Assembly (NCBI RefSeq): GCF_051465645.1 | Contig: NZ_CP195790.1 | Location: 3,286,001 to 3,350,000, forward strand | DNA length: 64,000 nucleotides | Direction: 5' to 3' | Origin: Planctomicrobium sp051465645 | GTDB taxonomy: Bacteria; Planctomycetota; Planctomycetia; Planctomycetales; Planctomycetaceae | Part shown: one piece after another, positions 1-9,466 of the stretch | Numbering within the stretch: position 1 is the first letter of the stretch | How the letters are laid out: each line of letters opens with the position of its first letter | Notes under the pieces: generated by a model | Told to the model about the DNA's origin: nothing | The model's database searches: none | The model's input: only the letters and a program-made list of their open reading frames with translations | Translations under genes and position numbers: made by a program

Positions 1-30
1 CATCAGCAGCAAGCCACCGAGCACCATTGA
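1..30 (+). CDS. 3' end of an upstream gene (partial)
   Basis: One frame is open from the first base to a TGA at 28-30 and would end in the residues HQQQATEHH. Only nine codons are visible, so no function can be given. Support is that a strong terminator lies about 70 bases downstream in the same orientation, as expected after a gene end, and that the next gene is a sugar ABC-transporter ATPase whose partners usually lie beside it. Confidence 0.3.
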   Translation, partial: HQQQATEHH

Positions 31-102
31 ATGGGAATAGTGAAAAGACCCTGATTGAAGAGTCGATCGATGTTCATTCAGGATCGTTTTGCATGACAAC
101 CC

Positions 103-136
103 AAGAGGCCTGGCGACAAGTCGCCAGGCCTCTTTT
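103..136 (+). terminator. Rho-independent terminator
   Basis: A perfect 15-bp stem (103-117 with 120-134) with a two-base loop is followed by a T run. It should end the transcript of the gene lying left of the window and separates it from the ABC-transporter ATPase gene. Confidence 0.85.
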
Positions 137-324
137 CGTTTTGCCAGCGTGCGAATTCAGTTCGCGAGAATCAAGGCAACTCGATATGCTGATCCGTGAG
201 CAAAACGCTCACCCTGATTCAAAAGCAGTCTCGGCCTCGTTCCTTCAGTCGAATGAGGTCTGCTCATCAGGCCGAGCCTGCCTGACAGCAAGATCACGTC
301 CACCAGCTTGCGAAGTCGAACACC

Positions 325-1863
325 ATGGCCAAATCCACTCCGGTACTGGAACTGAGACACATCGGCAAACGATTCCCCGGAGTTGTGGCACTCAGTGATA
401 TCTCTTTCGACGTTCGTGCAGGTGCATTTCACGCCATCTGCGGAGAGAACGGAGCAGGGAAAAGCACATTGATGAAGATTCTCTCCGGCGTACTCACCGA
501 GTATGAAGGAGACTTCCTGATTCGTGGCAAACGTGCTGAATTCCAGTCGACTCGTGATGCAGAACACGCAGGCATTGCCATCATCCATCAGGAGCTGAAT
601 CTGGTGGAGCAGATGACCGTCGCCGCAAACCTCTTTCTTGGAAGAGAAAAGCGACGCGGGCTCTTTCTCGATGAAAAGGCCATGTGCAGTGAAGCCGCTG
701 CTCTCCTGAAGCAGCTGGAGTGCCCCATTCATCCACTGGAGCGAGTCGCCAACCTGCGGGTCGGGGATCAGCAACTGGTGGAAATTGCCAAAGCCCTCTC
801 TCTCAACGCCGACATCCTGATCATGGATGAGCCGACGAGCGCCCTGACCGAAAACGAAGTCGAACGCCTTTTTCGTGTGATCGAACGTCTGCAAAGGCGA
901 GGCGTGACGATTCTCTATATCTCACACAAGATGGACGAGGTCTTCCAGAATTCCGATCGCATCACTGTCTTGCGAGATGGAAAACACGTCACAACATTAA
1001 AGAGCGAGGACACCAGCCCACGCGATATTACTCATCTAATGGTGGGACGCGAGATCGAAAACATTCGACTGGCGGAAGACCGCACTCCCGGCTCCCCCAT
1101 TCTCGAAGTTCGCAACTTGTCATTGCCGCGCGCTGGCCACTCAAATCGATGGAAACTGAAGGACATTTCCTTTCAGTTAGCGAGAGGAGAAATCCTTGGC
1201 ATCGCGGGATTGATGGGAGCCGGACGCACTGAATTGCTGGAATGCCTGTTTGGTGCCAATGAGGAACCGATCCAAGGAGAAATCCGTCTGGATGGATCGA
1301 TCATGCAGTTCTCACATCCCGCTGACGCCAAGGCTGCCGGGATTGCGATGGTCACAGAAGACCGAAAGCGTCTCGGGCTGTTCTCGCAAATGAATGTTCG
1401 AGAGAACATCTCGATCTGCACGCTTCCGAAATCTCTATCCGGCGGAATGATCAGCAAGGCGAAAGAACGAACCAGCGTCCAGCAATCGATCGAACGCCTC
1501 GGAGTTAAAACGGCAGGCTCGGAAGCAGCGATCACCGGTTTATCAGGTGGGAATCAGCAAAAGTGCATTATCGCCCGCTGGTTGAAATCCAATCCCAAGG
1601 TACTGCTGCTGGATGACCCGACTCGTGGGATTGATGTCGGTGCCAAGGCTGAGCTGTATCAAATGATCGATCAACTCTGCCGGGAAGGAATGTCGCTGAT
1701 TGTGACCTCCAGCGAACTCCCGGAACTGATCACGCTTTCAGATCGGATTCTTGTTCTCAGCGAAGGCCGAAAGGCAGGGGAACTGTCGAGGGCGGAGTTC
1801 AGCGAGCAACGCATCATGGAACTCGCCACAACGACCACGAAAGCCGAATCCGCGTCTGCGTGA
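325..1863 (+). CDS. Sugar ABC transporter ATP-binding protein (RbsA/MglA/XylG type)
   Basis: A 512-residue cytoplasmic ATPase with two tandem ABC domains, which powers import of a monosaccharide through a membrane permease. In the first domain the Walker A region reads GENGAGKST and the Walker B region ILIMDEPTSAL. The second domain has the degenerate Walker A GLMGAGRTELL typical of this family, followed by the signature LSGGNQQK and the Walker B region VLLLDDPTRG. Length matches RbsA/MglA (about 500). The permease and binding protein are not in the window and are presumably to the left. The sugar cannot be told from the sequence. A porin gene follows on the same strand, which would fit an outer-membrane uptake route, but co-transcription is not shown. 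Confidence 0.93.
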   Translation: MAKSTPVLELRHIGKRFPGVVALSDISFDVRAGAFHAICGENGAGKSTLMKILSGVLTEYEGDFLIRGKRAEFQSTRDAEHAGIAIIHQELNLVEQMTVAANLFLGREKRRGLFLDEKAMCSEAAALLKQLECPIHPLERVANLRVGDQQLVEIAKALSLNADILIMDEPTSALTENEVERLFRVIERLQRRGVTILYISHKMDEVFQNSDRITVLRDGKHVTTLKSEDTSPRDITHLMVGREIENIRLAEDRTPGSPILEVRNLSLPRAGHSNRWKLKDISFQLARGEILGIAGLMGAGRTELLECLFGANEEPIQGEIRLDGSIMQFSHPADAKAAGIAMVTEDRKRLGLFSQMNVRENISICTLPKSLSGGMISKAKERTSVQQSIERLGVKTAGSEAAITGLSGGNQQKCIIARWLKSNPKVLLLDDPTRGIDVGAKAELYQMIDQLCREGMSLIVTSSELPELITLSDRILVLSEGRKAGELSRAEFSEQRIMELATTTTKAESASA

Positions 1864-2097
1864 AACCGGATTCTGGCCCCGGATTGTGGACATCGATCCG
1901 CCAAATCAGTTCGCATATAGCCCCAACTCTCTACCAGTGAACAAGTTCACGCGAACTTGAGTTCAATTCAAGATTACGTGGTCACTTTACCGATAAAACA
2001 AACACCAACCCTCAAAGTCACCACAACCACTACACTTCGCCGCAGCAAATCCCGATCATTTGCCACGTCCGAATCTGAAGCGCAAGTAGCCCCGTCA

Positions 2098-3735
2098 ATG
2101 GATTTAGCGATTTCGAGTGCAACGACTGGTCGGAGCTGGAGGAAGCAATTCCTCGCATTCTCAGCATTCGCAATTCTCGCCGCCCTGAGCACTTCCGCTT
2201 TCGGGCAGGAACCTGCCGCGTCTTTGAATCTCTTTGAGTCCGGTGCGATCACACCGCGACCTCTTCAACCAGAACACAGTTTCGTCACCCCATCCGAGAT
2301 GTCACTCAGTGACACCAGCATTCCCAATGAACCGGCGATGCTGGTCCCTGCGGAGGGAGATGCAGACGACCTGTTATTGCAGTCATTGTTGAATGATGTC
2401 GCTTCCCTACAGGAACGAATCAAGTCGCTGGAAGGCGAAAAGTCGTCCAAGGATAAGAAGCCAGAAGAAAAGAAGAAGACTTATCCCAACGCGAAGATTA
2501 CCGGGTTTACTCAGCTTGATGGGGGACTCTTTGATCAAAGTGAAGTGAACAAAGAGACCGTCGGGAATCTTCAAAACGGTCTGGGATTTCGCCGCGCACG
2601 ATTAGCCGTCACCGGAGGCGTTTCCGACTTCACTCGCTATCAGCTGGAAATGGACTTCGCAACAGCAGGTCGTCCCAGCTTCTTCGACACCTGGATCGAA
2701 CAAAGCAATCTTCCGGTTGTCGGCACTGCAAAAATCGGACAGTACTGCCAGCCATTCAGCGTTGATGCACTGACAGGGTTTCGAAACCTGACCTTCCTCG
2801 AACGTTCACTTCCGTTTCTGGCATTCGTTCCGTTCCGCCGCATTGGTGGTCAGTTTGCAGATACATCCGATGACGAGATGACCCAATGGGCGGTCAGTCT
2901 CTTTCGGACAGGTGGCTACAAGAACGCTCCACTCGGTGACAATCGTTATGCAACAGACATTGGCGATGTCGGCGGTCTTTCGCTCTCGACTCGTGTGACT
3001 CACCTGATGGCGTACGACTCCCACGCGAAAGACGAATACCTTTGGCATCTCGGAGCGAGCTATAACATCAGCTTTCTTGGAGCAGACACTGCCAAGGGAA
3101 GTACAACCAAGATTCCCTTCTACAGAACTCGGGTTCTGCCAGAGTTTGGAATGCTGGGATACTCCGAAGACTCACAACCTTTCGGGTTCGCCAATGCCGG
3201 AACAGCGTCCTTCGTCGACTCTGGACAATACCCTGCGGACGCATTCCATCTCTTCGGGCTGGAATCGGTCTGGCAGAACGGGCCTTGGGGAGCACAGGCA
3301 GAATGGATGGCGACTGTCGTCGACAGTATGGTCGGCAACATCTTTTACAACGGTGCCTATGCTCAGCTTGCCTATCGACTCACTGGCGAGCATCGTGAGT
3401 ACAACAAGAACACAAGAACGCTTGGCAAACTCGTTCCCAAAACCGACTTCTATTCCTTTAAAGATCGCGGCATTCAGGGCTGGGGAGCATGGGAAGTCGC
3501 TGGACGTCTTTCTTTTGTGGACATCCGTAACCCAGACAGCCTGAATGGACATTATCTGAACGGGTCATCGGCAATCGGGAACGGAACTCTTGTGAATTCC
3601 ACACTGGGCTTCACATGGTTCATTAACGTTCACACCAAGATTCAGGGGAACTGGATCCACTGTATGCTGGATAACGTCGACACCGGAAACAGCACGGCGA
3701 ACCTGTTTGTGACACGATTTCAGGTCGACTTCTAA
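2098..3735 (+). CDS. Outer-membrane porin, OprO/OprP-like
   Basis: A secreted beta-barrel-type protein of 545 residues counted from the ATG at 2098. The N-terminus has a signal peptide: basic residues, a hydrophobic stretch and a likely cleavage after STSAFG. A short coiled-coil-like segment (LLNDVASLQERIKSLEGE) and a lysine/glutamate-rich linker follow, then a long Gly/aromatic-rich region (GFRRARLAVTGGVSDF, YQLEMDFATAGRPSFFDTW) that looks like phosphate-selective porin O/P relatives common in planctomycetes. The frame stays open upstream to a TTG at 1957, but the signal peptide sits correctly only for the 2098 start. It ends in an aromatic-rich strand (LFVTRFQVDF) as outer-membrane barrels do. 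Substrate unknown. Confidence 0.8.
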   Translation: MDLAISSATTGRSWRKQFLAFSAFAILAALSTSAFGQEPAASLNLFESGAITPRPLQPEHSFVTPSEMSLSDTSIPNEPAMLVPAEGDADDLLLQSLLNDVASLQERIKSLEGEKSSKDKKPEEKKKTYPNAKITGFTQLDGGLFDQSEVNKETVGNLQNGLGFRRARLAVTGGVSDFTRYQLEMDFATAGRPSFFDTWIEQSNLPVVGTAKIGQYCQPFSVDALTGFRNLTFLERSLPFLAFVPFRRIGGQFADTSDDEMTQWAVSLFRTGGYKNAPLGDNRYATDIGDVGGLSLSTRVTHLMAYDSHAKDEYLWHLGASYNISFLGADTAKGSTTKIPFYRTRVLPEFGMLGYSEDSQPFGFANAGTASFVDSGQYPADAFHLFGLESVWQNGPWGAQAEWMATVVDSMVGNIFYNGAYAQLAYRLTGEHREYNKNTRTLGKLVPKTDFYSFKDRGIQGWGAWEVAGRLSFVDIRNPDSLNGHYLNGSSAIGNGTLVNSTLGFTWFINVHTKIQGNWIHCMLDNVDTGNSTANLFVTRFQVDF

Positions 3736-3794
3736 ACCTGTTGCCACACAGACTCGAGCATCGGGATAGAGACGACGAGCCAGAGACCACCTGC

Positions 3795-3837
3795 CAGCGA
3801 TCACACTGTCAGCGATCACTGTCAGCGATCACTGTCA
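3795..3837 (+). repeat. Short tandem repeat, about three copies of CAGCGATCACTGT
   Basis: Three consecutive copies (one 15 bp, two 13 bp) lie between the convergent porin and kinase genes and run into the kinase stop codon. This looks like replication slippage. No role is evident. Confidence 0.75.
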
Positions 3838-5541
3838 CTTCCGTGTTGGTGATTCTCCACGATCAATTGATCGATGGCTGCGAGAGTTTTTCCATGTCAC
3901 TCCCGCGAGAGGAAGCGAAATGGGCGACGTCGATTCGCAGGAGTAACTGGACTTCCCGCCATAGACACCACGATGTCGACTCGGCAACGACCGTGACTTC
4001 GTCACCGTGGCCTTACGCTGCTTGAGATCGAGAGCAACGTTCGTTTCGAACACAAGGTCATGGAAGCTTCTGCCATCTGGACGCACAATTGCAAAGAGTG
4101 CATCGATCAGAGAGAAGGCCGACAGGACCAGAAAAACAGTCAGCCCCAGCTGATCCAATCCCATTGCAGTGAAGCAGCGCAGACTGATCAGCCCCCAGAT
4201 CGGCAGTAACTGGATCATCGACCGCTGAAAAAGCAGTGATCGTTTGGGTTGCAGTCCGTGAATATCAATCACCCGAATCTGCATCAGCTTCTTGCCGGGT
4301 GAATATCCGGAGATCCCCTGTATCGACGCTGCGACCATAATGGCCAGCAAATTGATCGGGACCTCCAGTGTCATCTGAACGGTATGCCCCCAAAACTCCA
4401 GTCCTCCTCGCAGCAAAGTGCGAGCAAGCTGGATCATCAGGAACATCACGGACAGATCGATTGCCCACGCCATCGACCGGACGATCCGCCCGGCGACAGG
4501 CAGAACCACCGGTTGCAGTTTCTCAAGTTCTTCGAGCAGCTCATCGTAGTTGTCGAAGCGATCTTTCGGCTCTTTCGCCAGCATTCGCTCCAGCAGCGTC
4601 TTCCATCCCCCAGGCAATTCATCCGGCCACTTCTGTGGAAAGTCAACGCTGGAGTTGATGTGCGCCAGAATTCGCGACATCACTGGCTGGCCATCCACCT
4701 GATAGGGGAGTCGACTAAAAGTCATTTCGAACAGGACGATCCCCAGACTGTAAATGTCTGATCGATGGTCGGTCCCTTCGCCTCGACAGGCTTCAGGAGA
4801 TAGATAGTTCGGTGTGCCTGAGATCGCAGTCGAATCGGAGTTAATCAGATCGACTGGTCGGGCCAGTCCGAAATCCGACAGTTTGACAACGCCATTTCTG
4901 GAGATAAGCAAATTCGCCGGCTTGATGTCTCCGTGAACAATGTGGAACTGTTCCGCGGCCTGCAATGCCTGCGACGTCTGGATCGCGATATTCACGATCT
5001 CGGAGAACTCCAGCGGCTGCCGGCTCATCCGTGATTCGAGCGTTTCTCCAGAAACGTATTCCATCGCCAGGAACGGCGTTTCCCCATGAGCGTCGACATA
5101 ATAGACCTGCACGACGTTCGGGTGTGAAATTCGCGCCTGTGCCCGGGCTTCTTCAAGAAGCCGCTGCATGCAACGGGCTTCCGTCTGGTTGTTCCGTTTG
5201 AGTTGTGCCTTCCGGATGATCTTAATGGCGACGTCACGTTCAAGCGATTCGTCGACCGCCCGATAAACCTCACCCATGCCCCCCTGTCCAAGCTGCTCCA
5301 GAATCCGGAAGTGCTTGAGTCGCTGCATTGAAGGGGAGTCGAACTCCTCTTGAGGCTGTTCGAATCGTTCGGTAATCGGCTCTGGACAGCCAATGATCGT
5401 CATGTCGCCCTTGCGAAATTCAGACGCAGGGACCTCGCGATCGCAAAGCAGGCAACGACGATCCTGATCATTGATCAGCGCGATCGTGTTGCCACACACG
5501 CAACGGTAGGGGACGACAGAGAGGAGGTCATGTAGCTCCAT
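3835..5541 (-). CDS. Ser/Thr protein kinase with N-terminal zinc ribbon and C-terminal RDD membrane domain
   Basis: A Hanks-type kinase of 568 residues from the ATG at 5541. The N-terminus carries a four-cysteine zinc-ribbon-like motif (CVCG then CLLC). The kinase domain (about residues 75-335) has LGQGGMGEVY, the lysine in VAIKII, HGDIKPANLL, DFGLARP and SGTPNYLSPEA, so it should be active. About four hydrophobic segments follow, forming an RDD domain (YSPGKKLMQIRVIDI). It is probably membrane-bound and phosphorylates proteins in the cytoplasm. The last 60 or so residues are unusually Ser/Arg-rich, with no RDD similarity that I can see. A TTG at 5601 would add 20 residues. The target is unknown. 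Confidence 0.88.
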   Translation of the reverse strand: MELHDLLSVVPYRCVCGNTIALINDQDRRCLLCDREVPASEFRKGDMTIIGCPEPITERFEQPQEEFDSPSMQRLKHFRILEQLGQGGMGEVYRAVDESLERDVAIKIIRKAQLKRNNQTEARCMQRLLEEARAQARISHPNVVQVYYVDAHGETPFLAMEYVSGETLESRMSRQPLEFSEIVNIAIQTSQALQAAEQFHIVHGDIKPANLLISRNGVVKLSDFGLARPVDLINSDSTAISGTPNYLSPEACRGEGTDHRSDIYSLGIVLFEMTFSRLPYQVDGQPVMSRILAHINSSVDFPQKWPDELPGGWKTLLERMLAKEPKDRFDNYDELLEELEKLQPVVLPVAGRIVRSMAWAIDLSVMFLMIQLARTLLRGGLEFWGHTVQMTLEVPINLLAIMVAASIQGISGYSPGKKLMQIRVIDIHGLQPKRSLLFQRSMIQLLPIWGLISLRCFTAMGLDQLGLTVFLVLSAFSLIDALFAIVRPDGRSFHDLVFETNVALDLKQRKATVTKSRSLPSRHRGVYGGKSSYSCESTSPISLPLAGVTWKNSRSHRSIDRGESPTRK

Positions 5542-5991
5542 AGACTGGAAGGCTAGCTCGTCTGCATTGATTGGAAGCAGAAAAATCCGAATTATGGTCA
5601 AAATGCAGCATCGAACTCCGTCTGAAACGATCGTCCCCGCACAAGTGTATTAATTCACCCGTCGCAAATTGGCGTCACGTATCGATACGTCAACATTTCA
5701 GGTCACAATTAAGCAACAGGAAGCCGTTGTCCCCCACGGAATCCCCTCCTCCCAGCGGTCGCCTCCCACGAAACAGCTCCGCCTGTTAGGATGTACAATT
5801 CGGCGATCGACATTGATGTTTCATGCGTCGGGCCAAAACGTCCGAAGACAGAACAGAACCGACTGTCGTCTCAGCAGTTACATCAACAGAGCAACTTCGA
5901 AACCGCACTTGACGATGCCCCCGTCCTCAACGCCACAACAGGTGAAAGCGGACGGTCAATTCGTAAGTAGTTCCAAACTGTTTGAAATCCC
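5542..5991. other. Intergenic region between divergent kinase and pheS genes
   Basis: About 450 bases without a convincing gene. The open frames here are shadows. It should hold the promoters of the divergent kinase and pheS genes, but no clear -35/-10 pair or palindrome was recognised. Confidence 0.5.
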
Positions 5992-7524
5992 ATGGCGAAC
6001 GTGCTTCAACTCGACGAAATCGCATTCTCTCTCTGGCAGTCATTGGCCGGTCAGGGACCTGTTCCGCTAACTCAGCTGGCAGCGAACCTGAAGGTGGACC
6101 AGTCCCGTCTGATGGCGTCGGCTGTTGAAGCAGCGAACGGCGGGTTTATCGCCATTCATGAAACTGAAGAAGACGAACTCGTCCCGGTCGAGAACGCAGT
6201 CGAACTCGTCCGCAACGGACTCCCTGAACGTCTTGCACTGCGTCTGCTGATCGAAGCTGGCGGCGAGATTGCGACCGGTGATTTTGCGAAAGCGGCATCC
6301 GCAGCCAAGATCGCAGTCAACGAAGTTTTCAAATGGGGTGCCGCCCGTGGGTGGATCGAAAAAGACAAGCAAGGGGTCCGCATCACCGACGCCGGTCGCA
6401 CTGCGGGAACGGAAAACCAGTTTGACGCCGACGAATCGGCACTGATTCAGGCGAACGGCAGCGTCGTCGCCGTTGCTTCACTGGCCAACCCCGATCGAAT
6501 TCGAGCATTACTCGGAAAACGTGGGGAACTTGCCAAAATCAAGCCGCGTACCCGACGGTCACTCGCCCTCACCGAAACTGGCTCATCACTACTTGCCAGC
6601 AATCAGGTGCAGGTGAAAAAAGAGCGCAATCTTCTAACTTCGGAAGACCTGACGAGCGGAGCATGGCGGAAAGTCACCCTGCGTCCTTACGACGTCACTC
6701 TTCCTGCAGAAACGATTCATCCTGCGAAGATTCACCCGCTCCGCAAGATCATCGAACAGACACGACGCGCTTACCTGGAAATGGGATTCACGGAAGTGGT
6801 TTCCCCGATGGTCGAGTCGTCATTCTGGAACTTCGACGCACTGTTCCAGCCACAGGATCACCCGGCCCGCGATATGCAGGATACGTTCTATATGGACGAA
6901 CCGAGCATGACTGCGTTGCCAACCGATGCCGCATTGGTCGAACGGGTCCGTCGTGCTCACGAAGACGGCGGCGATACCGGATCAGAAGGTTGGGGATACA
7001 AGTGGTCGCCAGAGCGCGCTCGACAGGTCGTTCTGCGGACACACACGACTGCTTCAACCATTCGTGCTCTCGCAAGAAATCCGAACCCGCCAATGAAGTC
7101 GTTCTGTGTCGGCTGGGTCTGCCGTAACGAAACGATGAGCTACAAGCATTTGCCAGTCTTCCATCAGGTCGACGGAATCGTGATTGATGAACACGCTTCT
7201 CTGGCATCATTACTGGGAACACTGGAGACCTTCTACAAGAAGATGGGCTTCAAACAAGTGAAGTTCAAACCAGCGTTCTATCCATACACCGAACCAAGCG
7301 TCGACGTCGTGGTTTACCTCGAAAGCCGCAAGAAATGGATCGAGATGGGTGGAGCCGGGATCTTCCGTCCTGAAGTGACAGAGCCACTCGGCTGCAAACA
7401 CCCTGTCCTCGCCTGGGGCTTGGGGATGGAACGTCTTGCGATGATCCGCTATCGCCTCAGCGACATTCGTGAACTCTATCAGGGACGAATTGAAGCCCTG
7501 CAGGAAATGGCACTCGCCCAATAA
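5992..7524 (+). CDS. pheS: Phenylalanine--tRNA ligase alpha subunit, long archaeal/eukaryote-like form
   Basis: Charges tRNA-Phe with phenylalanine as the catalytic subunit of an (alpha-beta)2 enzyme. At 510 residues it is far longer than ordinary bacterial PheS (about 330-350). The N-terminal 200 residues look like winged-helix DNA/tRNA-binding repeats, as in archaeal and eukaryotic PheRS alpha. The class II core has motif 2 (SFCVGWVCRNETMSYKH, then FHQVDGIVID) and motif 3 (HPVLAWGLGMERLAMIRY). KPAFYPYTEPSVDVVVY and EMGGAGIFRPEV line the active site. No pheT is in the window. The start is the ATG at 5992, and a terminator lies just after the gene. Confidence 0.95.
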   Translation: MANVLQLDEIAFSLWQSLAGQGPVPLTQLAANLKVDQSRLMASAVEAANGGFIAIHETEEDELVPVENAVELVRNGLPERLALRLLIEAGGEIATGDFAKAASAAKIAVNEVFKWGAARGWIEKDKQGVRITDAGRTAGTENQFDADESALIQANGSVVAVASLANPDRIRALLGKRGELAKIKPRTRRSLALTETGSSLLASNQVQVKKERNLLTSEDLTSGAWRKVTLRPYDVTLPAETIHPAKIHPLRKIIEQTRRAYLEMGFTEVVSPMVESSFWNFDALFQPQDHPARDMQDTFYMDEPSMTALPTDAALVERVRRAHEDGGDTGSEGWGYKWSPERARQVVLRTHTTASTIRALARNPNPPMKSFCVGWVCRNETMSYKHLPVFHQVDGIVIDEHASLASLLGTLETFYKKMGFKQVKFKPAFYPYTEPSVDVVVYLESRKKWIEMGGAGIFRPEVTEPLGCKHPVLAWGLGMERLAMIRYRLSDIRELYQGRIEALQEMALAQ

Positions 7525-7560
7525 GACCAGGGCCGGGACAGCAACGGGACCAGACATCAA

Positions 7561-7599
7561 CTCGCACGGAATCCACACTGGAATCTGTGCGAGTTTTTT
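7561..7599 (+). terminator. Rho-independent terminator of pheS
   Basis: CTCGCAC (7561-7567) pairs with GTGCGAG (7587-7593), with partial inner pairing, and is followed by six T. It lies 37 bases after the pheS stop codon. Confidence 0.8.
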
Positions 7600-7671
7600 C
7601 ATCGCCACACGATAATACACCTCTGCAAGAAGCAGGGTTTCACACGCAGAACACACCTGGACAGCAACAGG

Positions 7672-8754
7672 TTACTGAACCGGTTGGTCGCCAGTCAGAA
7701 GATGCGAGATCTCACTCGGGTCAGTGAAGATTGACCAGCGATCCGCAGGCAGGTGCGCCAAGCGAGCGGTCACGTTCAACAACGGCCCTTGTTCATACCC
7801 GCAGTTGCGAATGGCAACGTGAACGATTTGTGGACCAAAGTCTTTCGCAATGGCGCCGTACAACTCAGCGTCGCGCTCTCCCGAATCTCCGCAGAGAATG
7901 AATCGACGTTGAGGATAGATTCGCAGCAGATTCTCGATCGCGTGCCGTTTGGAAAGGAACGCAGCCTCACGTGTACGATCGCTTCGCAATTCGCGGAGTC
8001 GCATATGGCGGAGATGCAGCGTCCCCAGAGGAAATGCATCGACACTCAGCCAGGTCATCAACGGGGAATACAACGGCCACGGGCTCGATGAAACATAATG
8101 AAAGCTGATGCCATTACGAGCCCATTGCTGATAGAGCTCCCGCATTCCAACAATCGAGCGAAACTCACGAGTGAACGTATTCGCCAGCAATTCGCGACGG
8201 TTCTTCACGTTCGTGATTTTGATCGTGTCATCAATGTCTGAAACAATTGAGACCCCGTGCGGAGGAATCAACTCGACTTCCCCGGTCACCAGCGAATGTC
8301 CCTCTTCCGGCAGATGGCTGCAGAATTGAATAAAACGTCGCCCAAACGAATCCGTTTGAATTGCCGATTCAAGCTCTTTGGCCGGGATCGTGATCGTCGT
8401 TTCAAACTGCCCGTTCGCAAGAGTGCTTGGAAGCTGATACGCCTTTTCTGCGATCGCAATCGGTACGGACTTGCCTTTCTGTCCGTTCTGAAGAAACAGT
8501 CGGGCACGGTCGTTGAAACGCTGCCGCACTTCCGTTTCGTTCTCAGGCTTGATGACTCGCTTGAATAGCTGCAGCAAGAGTCCTTTGCGTATCCGATTGT
8601 GTGAAGTCGAAAAGATGCTTCCACGAACCTGGAGATGCCAGCACCGACCTAATTCACTGAAATAGCCACAGCTGCGATAAAAGACGACCGTCTGCCGAAG
8701 GGAATTCCCTTTCGACGCAGTTTCATTGTTCTGGGTTCCGGTGCGGTCTGCCAT
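7672..8754 (-). CDS. APP1-domain (DUF2183) phosphatase-like protein
   Basis: A 360-residue protein from the ATG at 8754 (a TTG at 8829 would add 25 residues). The C-terminal half holds the APP1 catalytic domain named after the yeast phosphatidate phosphatase. It shows the HAD-type nucleophile motif SDIDDTIK (DxDxT), then YVSSSPWPLY and FILCGDSGERDAELY, the acidic motif that binds magnesium. Expected activity is phosphatidate or related phosphate-ester hydrolysis. No signal peptide or membrane segment was seen. The N-terminal 150 residues resemble the beta-rich region preceding APP1 in bacterial relatives. The bacterial substrate is not established. Confidence 0.85.
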   Translation of the reverse strand: MADRTGTQNNETASKGNSLRQTVVFYRSCGYFSELGRCWHLQVRGSIFSTSHNRIRKGLLLQLFKRVIKPENETEVRQRFNDRARLFLQNGQKGKSVPIAIAEKAYQLPSTLANGQFETTITIPAKELESAIQTDSFGRRFIQFCSHLPEEGHSLVTGEVELIPPHGVSIVSDIDDTIKITNVKNRRELLANTFTREFRSIVGMRELYQQWARNGISFHYVSSSPWPLYSPLMTWLSVDAFPLGTLHLRHMRLRELRSDRTREAAFLSKRHAIENLLRIYPQRRFILCGDSGERDAELYGAIAKDFGPQIVHVAIRNCGYEQGPLLNVTARLAHLPADRWSIFTDPSEISHLLTGDQPVQ

Positions 8755-8869
8755 TGCTTTCAATGCGAAACGCCTCTTTCGAGGGGTACCTCTTGAACTT
8801 TTTGCGTTTTCCAAACGTCTCGCAGTCAAACTAAAAACAATCCCCGCTGACCAAGTGATCGGAAAGGAA

Positions 8870-9310
8870 TCAGTCGTCCATCCTTGGTTTGCGACGGGCC
8901 TGTTTCACTTCGGCACGCTGGTGTTTACCACGCAAGCGAGCCTCAATCACACCTCGGGGAGTTTTCGTTTTCCGTCGTTTCTTTGGCGGTTTCTCGACTT
9001 CAACGATCATATCCCGTAACCGGTTCAAACAGTCTTCCCGGTTTTTCTCCCGATCCCGTGTCCGGTCGCTGTCAATTCGCAGCAATCCGGCTTTGGAAAT
9101 CCGCCCTCGCTGGGCCACCTGCAGACGTTCCAACAAATCAGCGGGAAGTGTTTGATTCTCTGCAACCGGCCATGAAAGCTGAACTTGCGAACTGACCTTA
9201 TTGACATTCTGACCGCCCGGGCCGGAACTGCGCACATAAGCAAACCGCAATTCTGACATCGAAATGGTCAGCTTATCCGTAATGAACAGGTTAGGTTCTC
9301 GGGATGACAT
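8870..9310 (-). CDS. arfB: Ribosome rescue hydrolase ArfB (YaeJ)
   Basis: A 146-residue release-factor-like peptidyl-tRNA hydrolase that frees stalled ribosomes. It carries the catalytic GGQ in SSGPGGQNVNK (near residue 32) and the family's basic C-terminal tail (KKRRKTKTPRG, then lysine/arginine-rich), which enters the empty mRNA channel. The length matches ArfB (about 140), not a full release factor. It is a single gene with no clear operon partner. Confidence 0.94.
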   Translation of the reverse strand: MSSREPNLFITDKLTISMSELRFAYVRSSGPGGQNVNKVSSQVQLSWPVAENQTLPADLLERLQVAQRGRISKAGLLRIDSDRTRDREKNREDCLNRLRDMIVEVEKPPKKRRKTKTPRGVIEARLRGKHQRAEVKQARRKPRMDD

Positions 9311-9466
9311 AATCGTTCACTCGACAATCCGACATTGTCGCCGATTCCTTGAAGTTGATCAATCGTTGTCGAGGGATCCATAAACGGCGAAATATGACAT
9401 TTTGAAATGTTTCGGAATTTTCCGACCGACACCAGGCCACGGAATCATCAATTTTACCACGAAACC

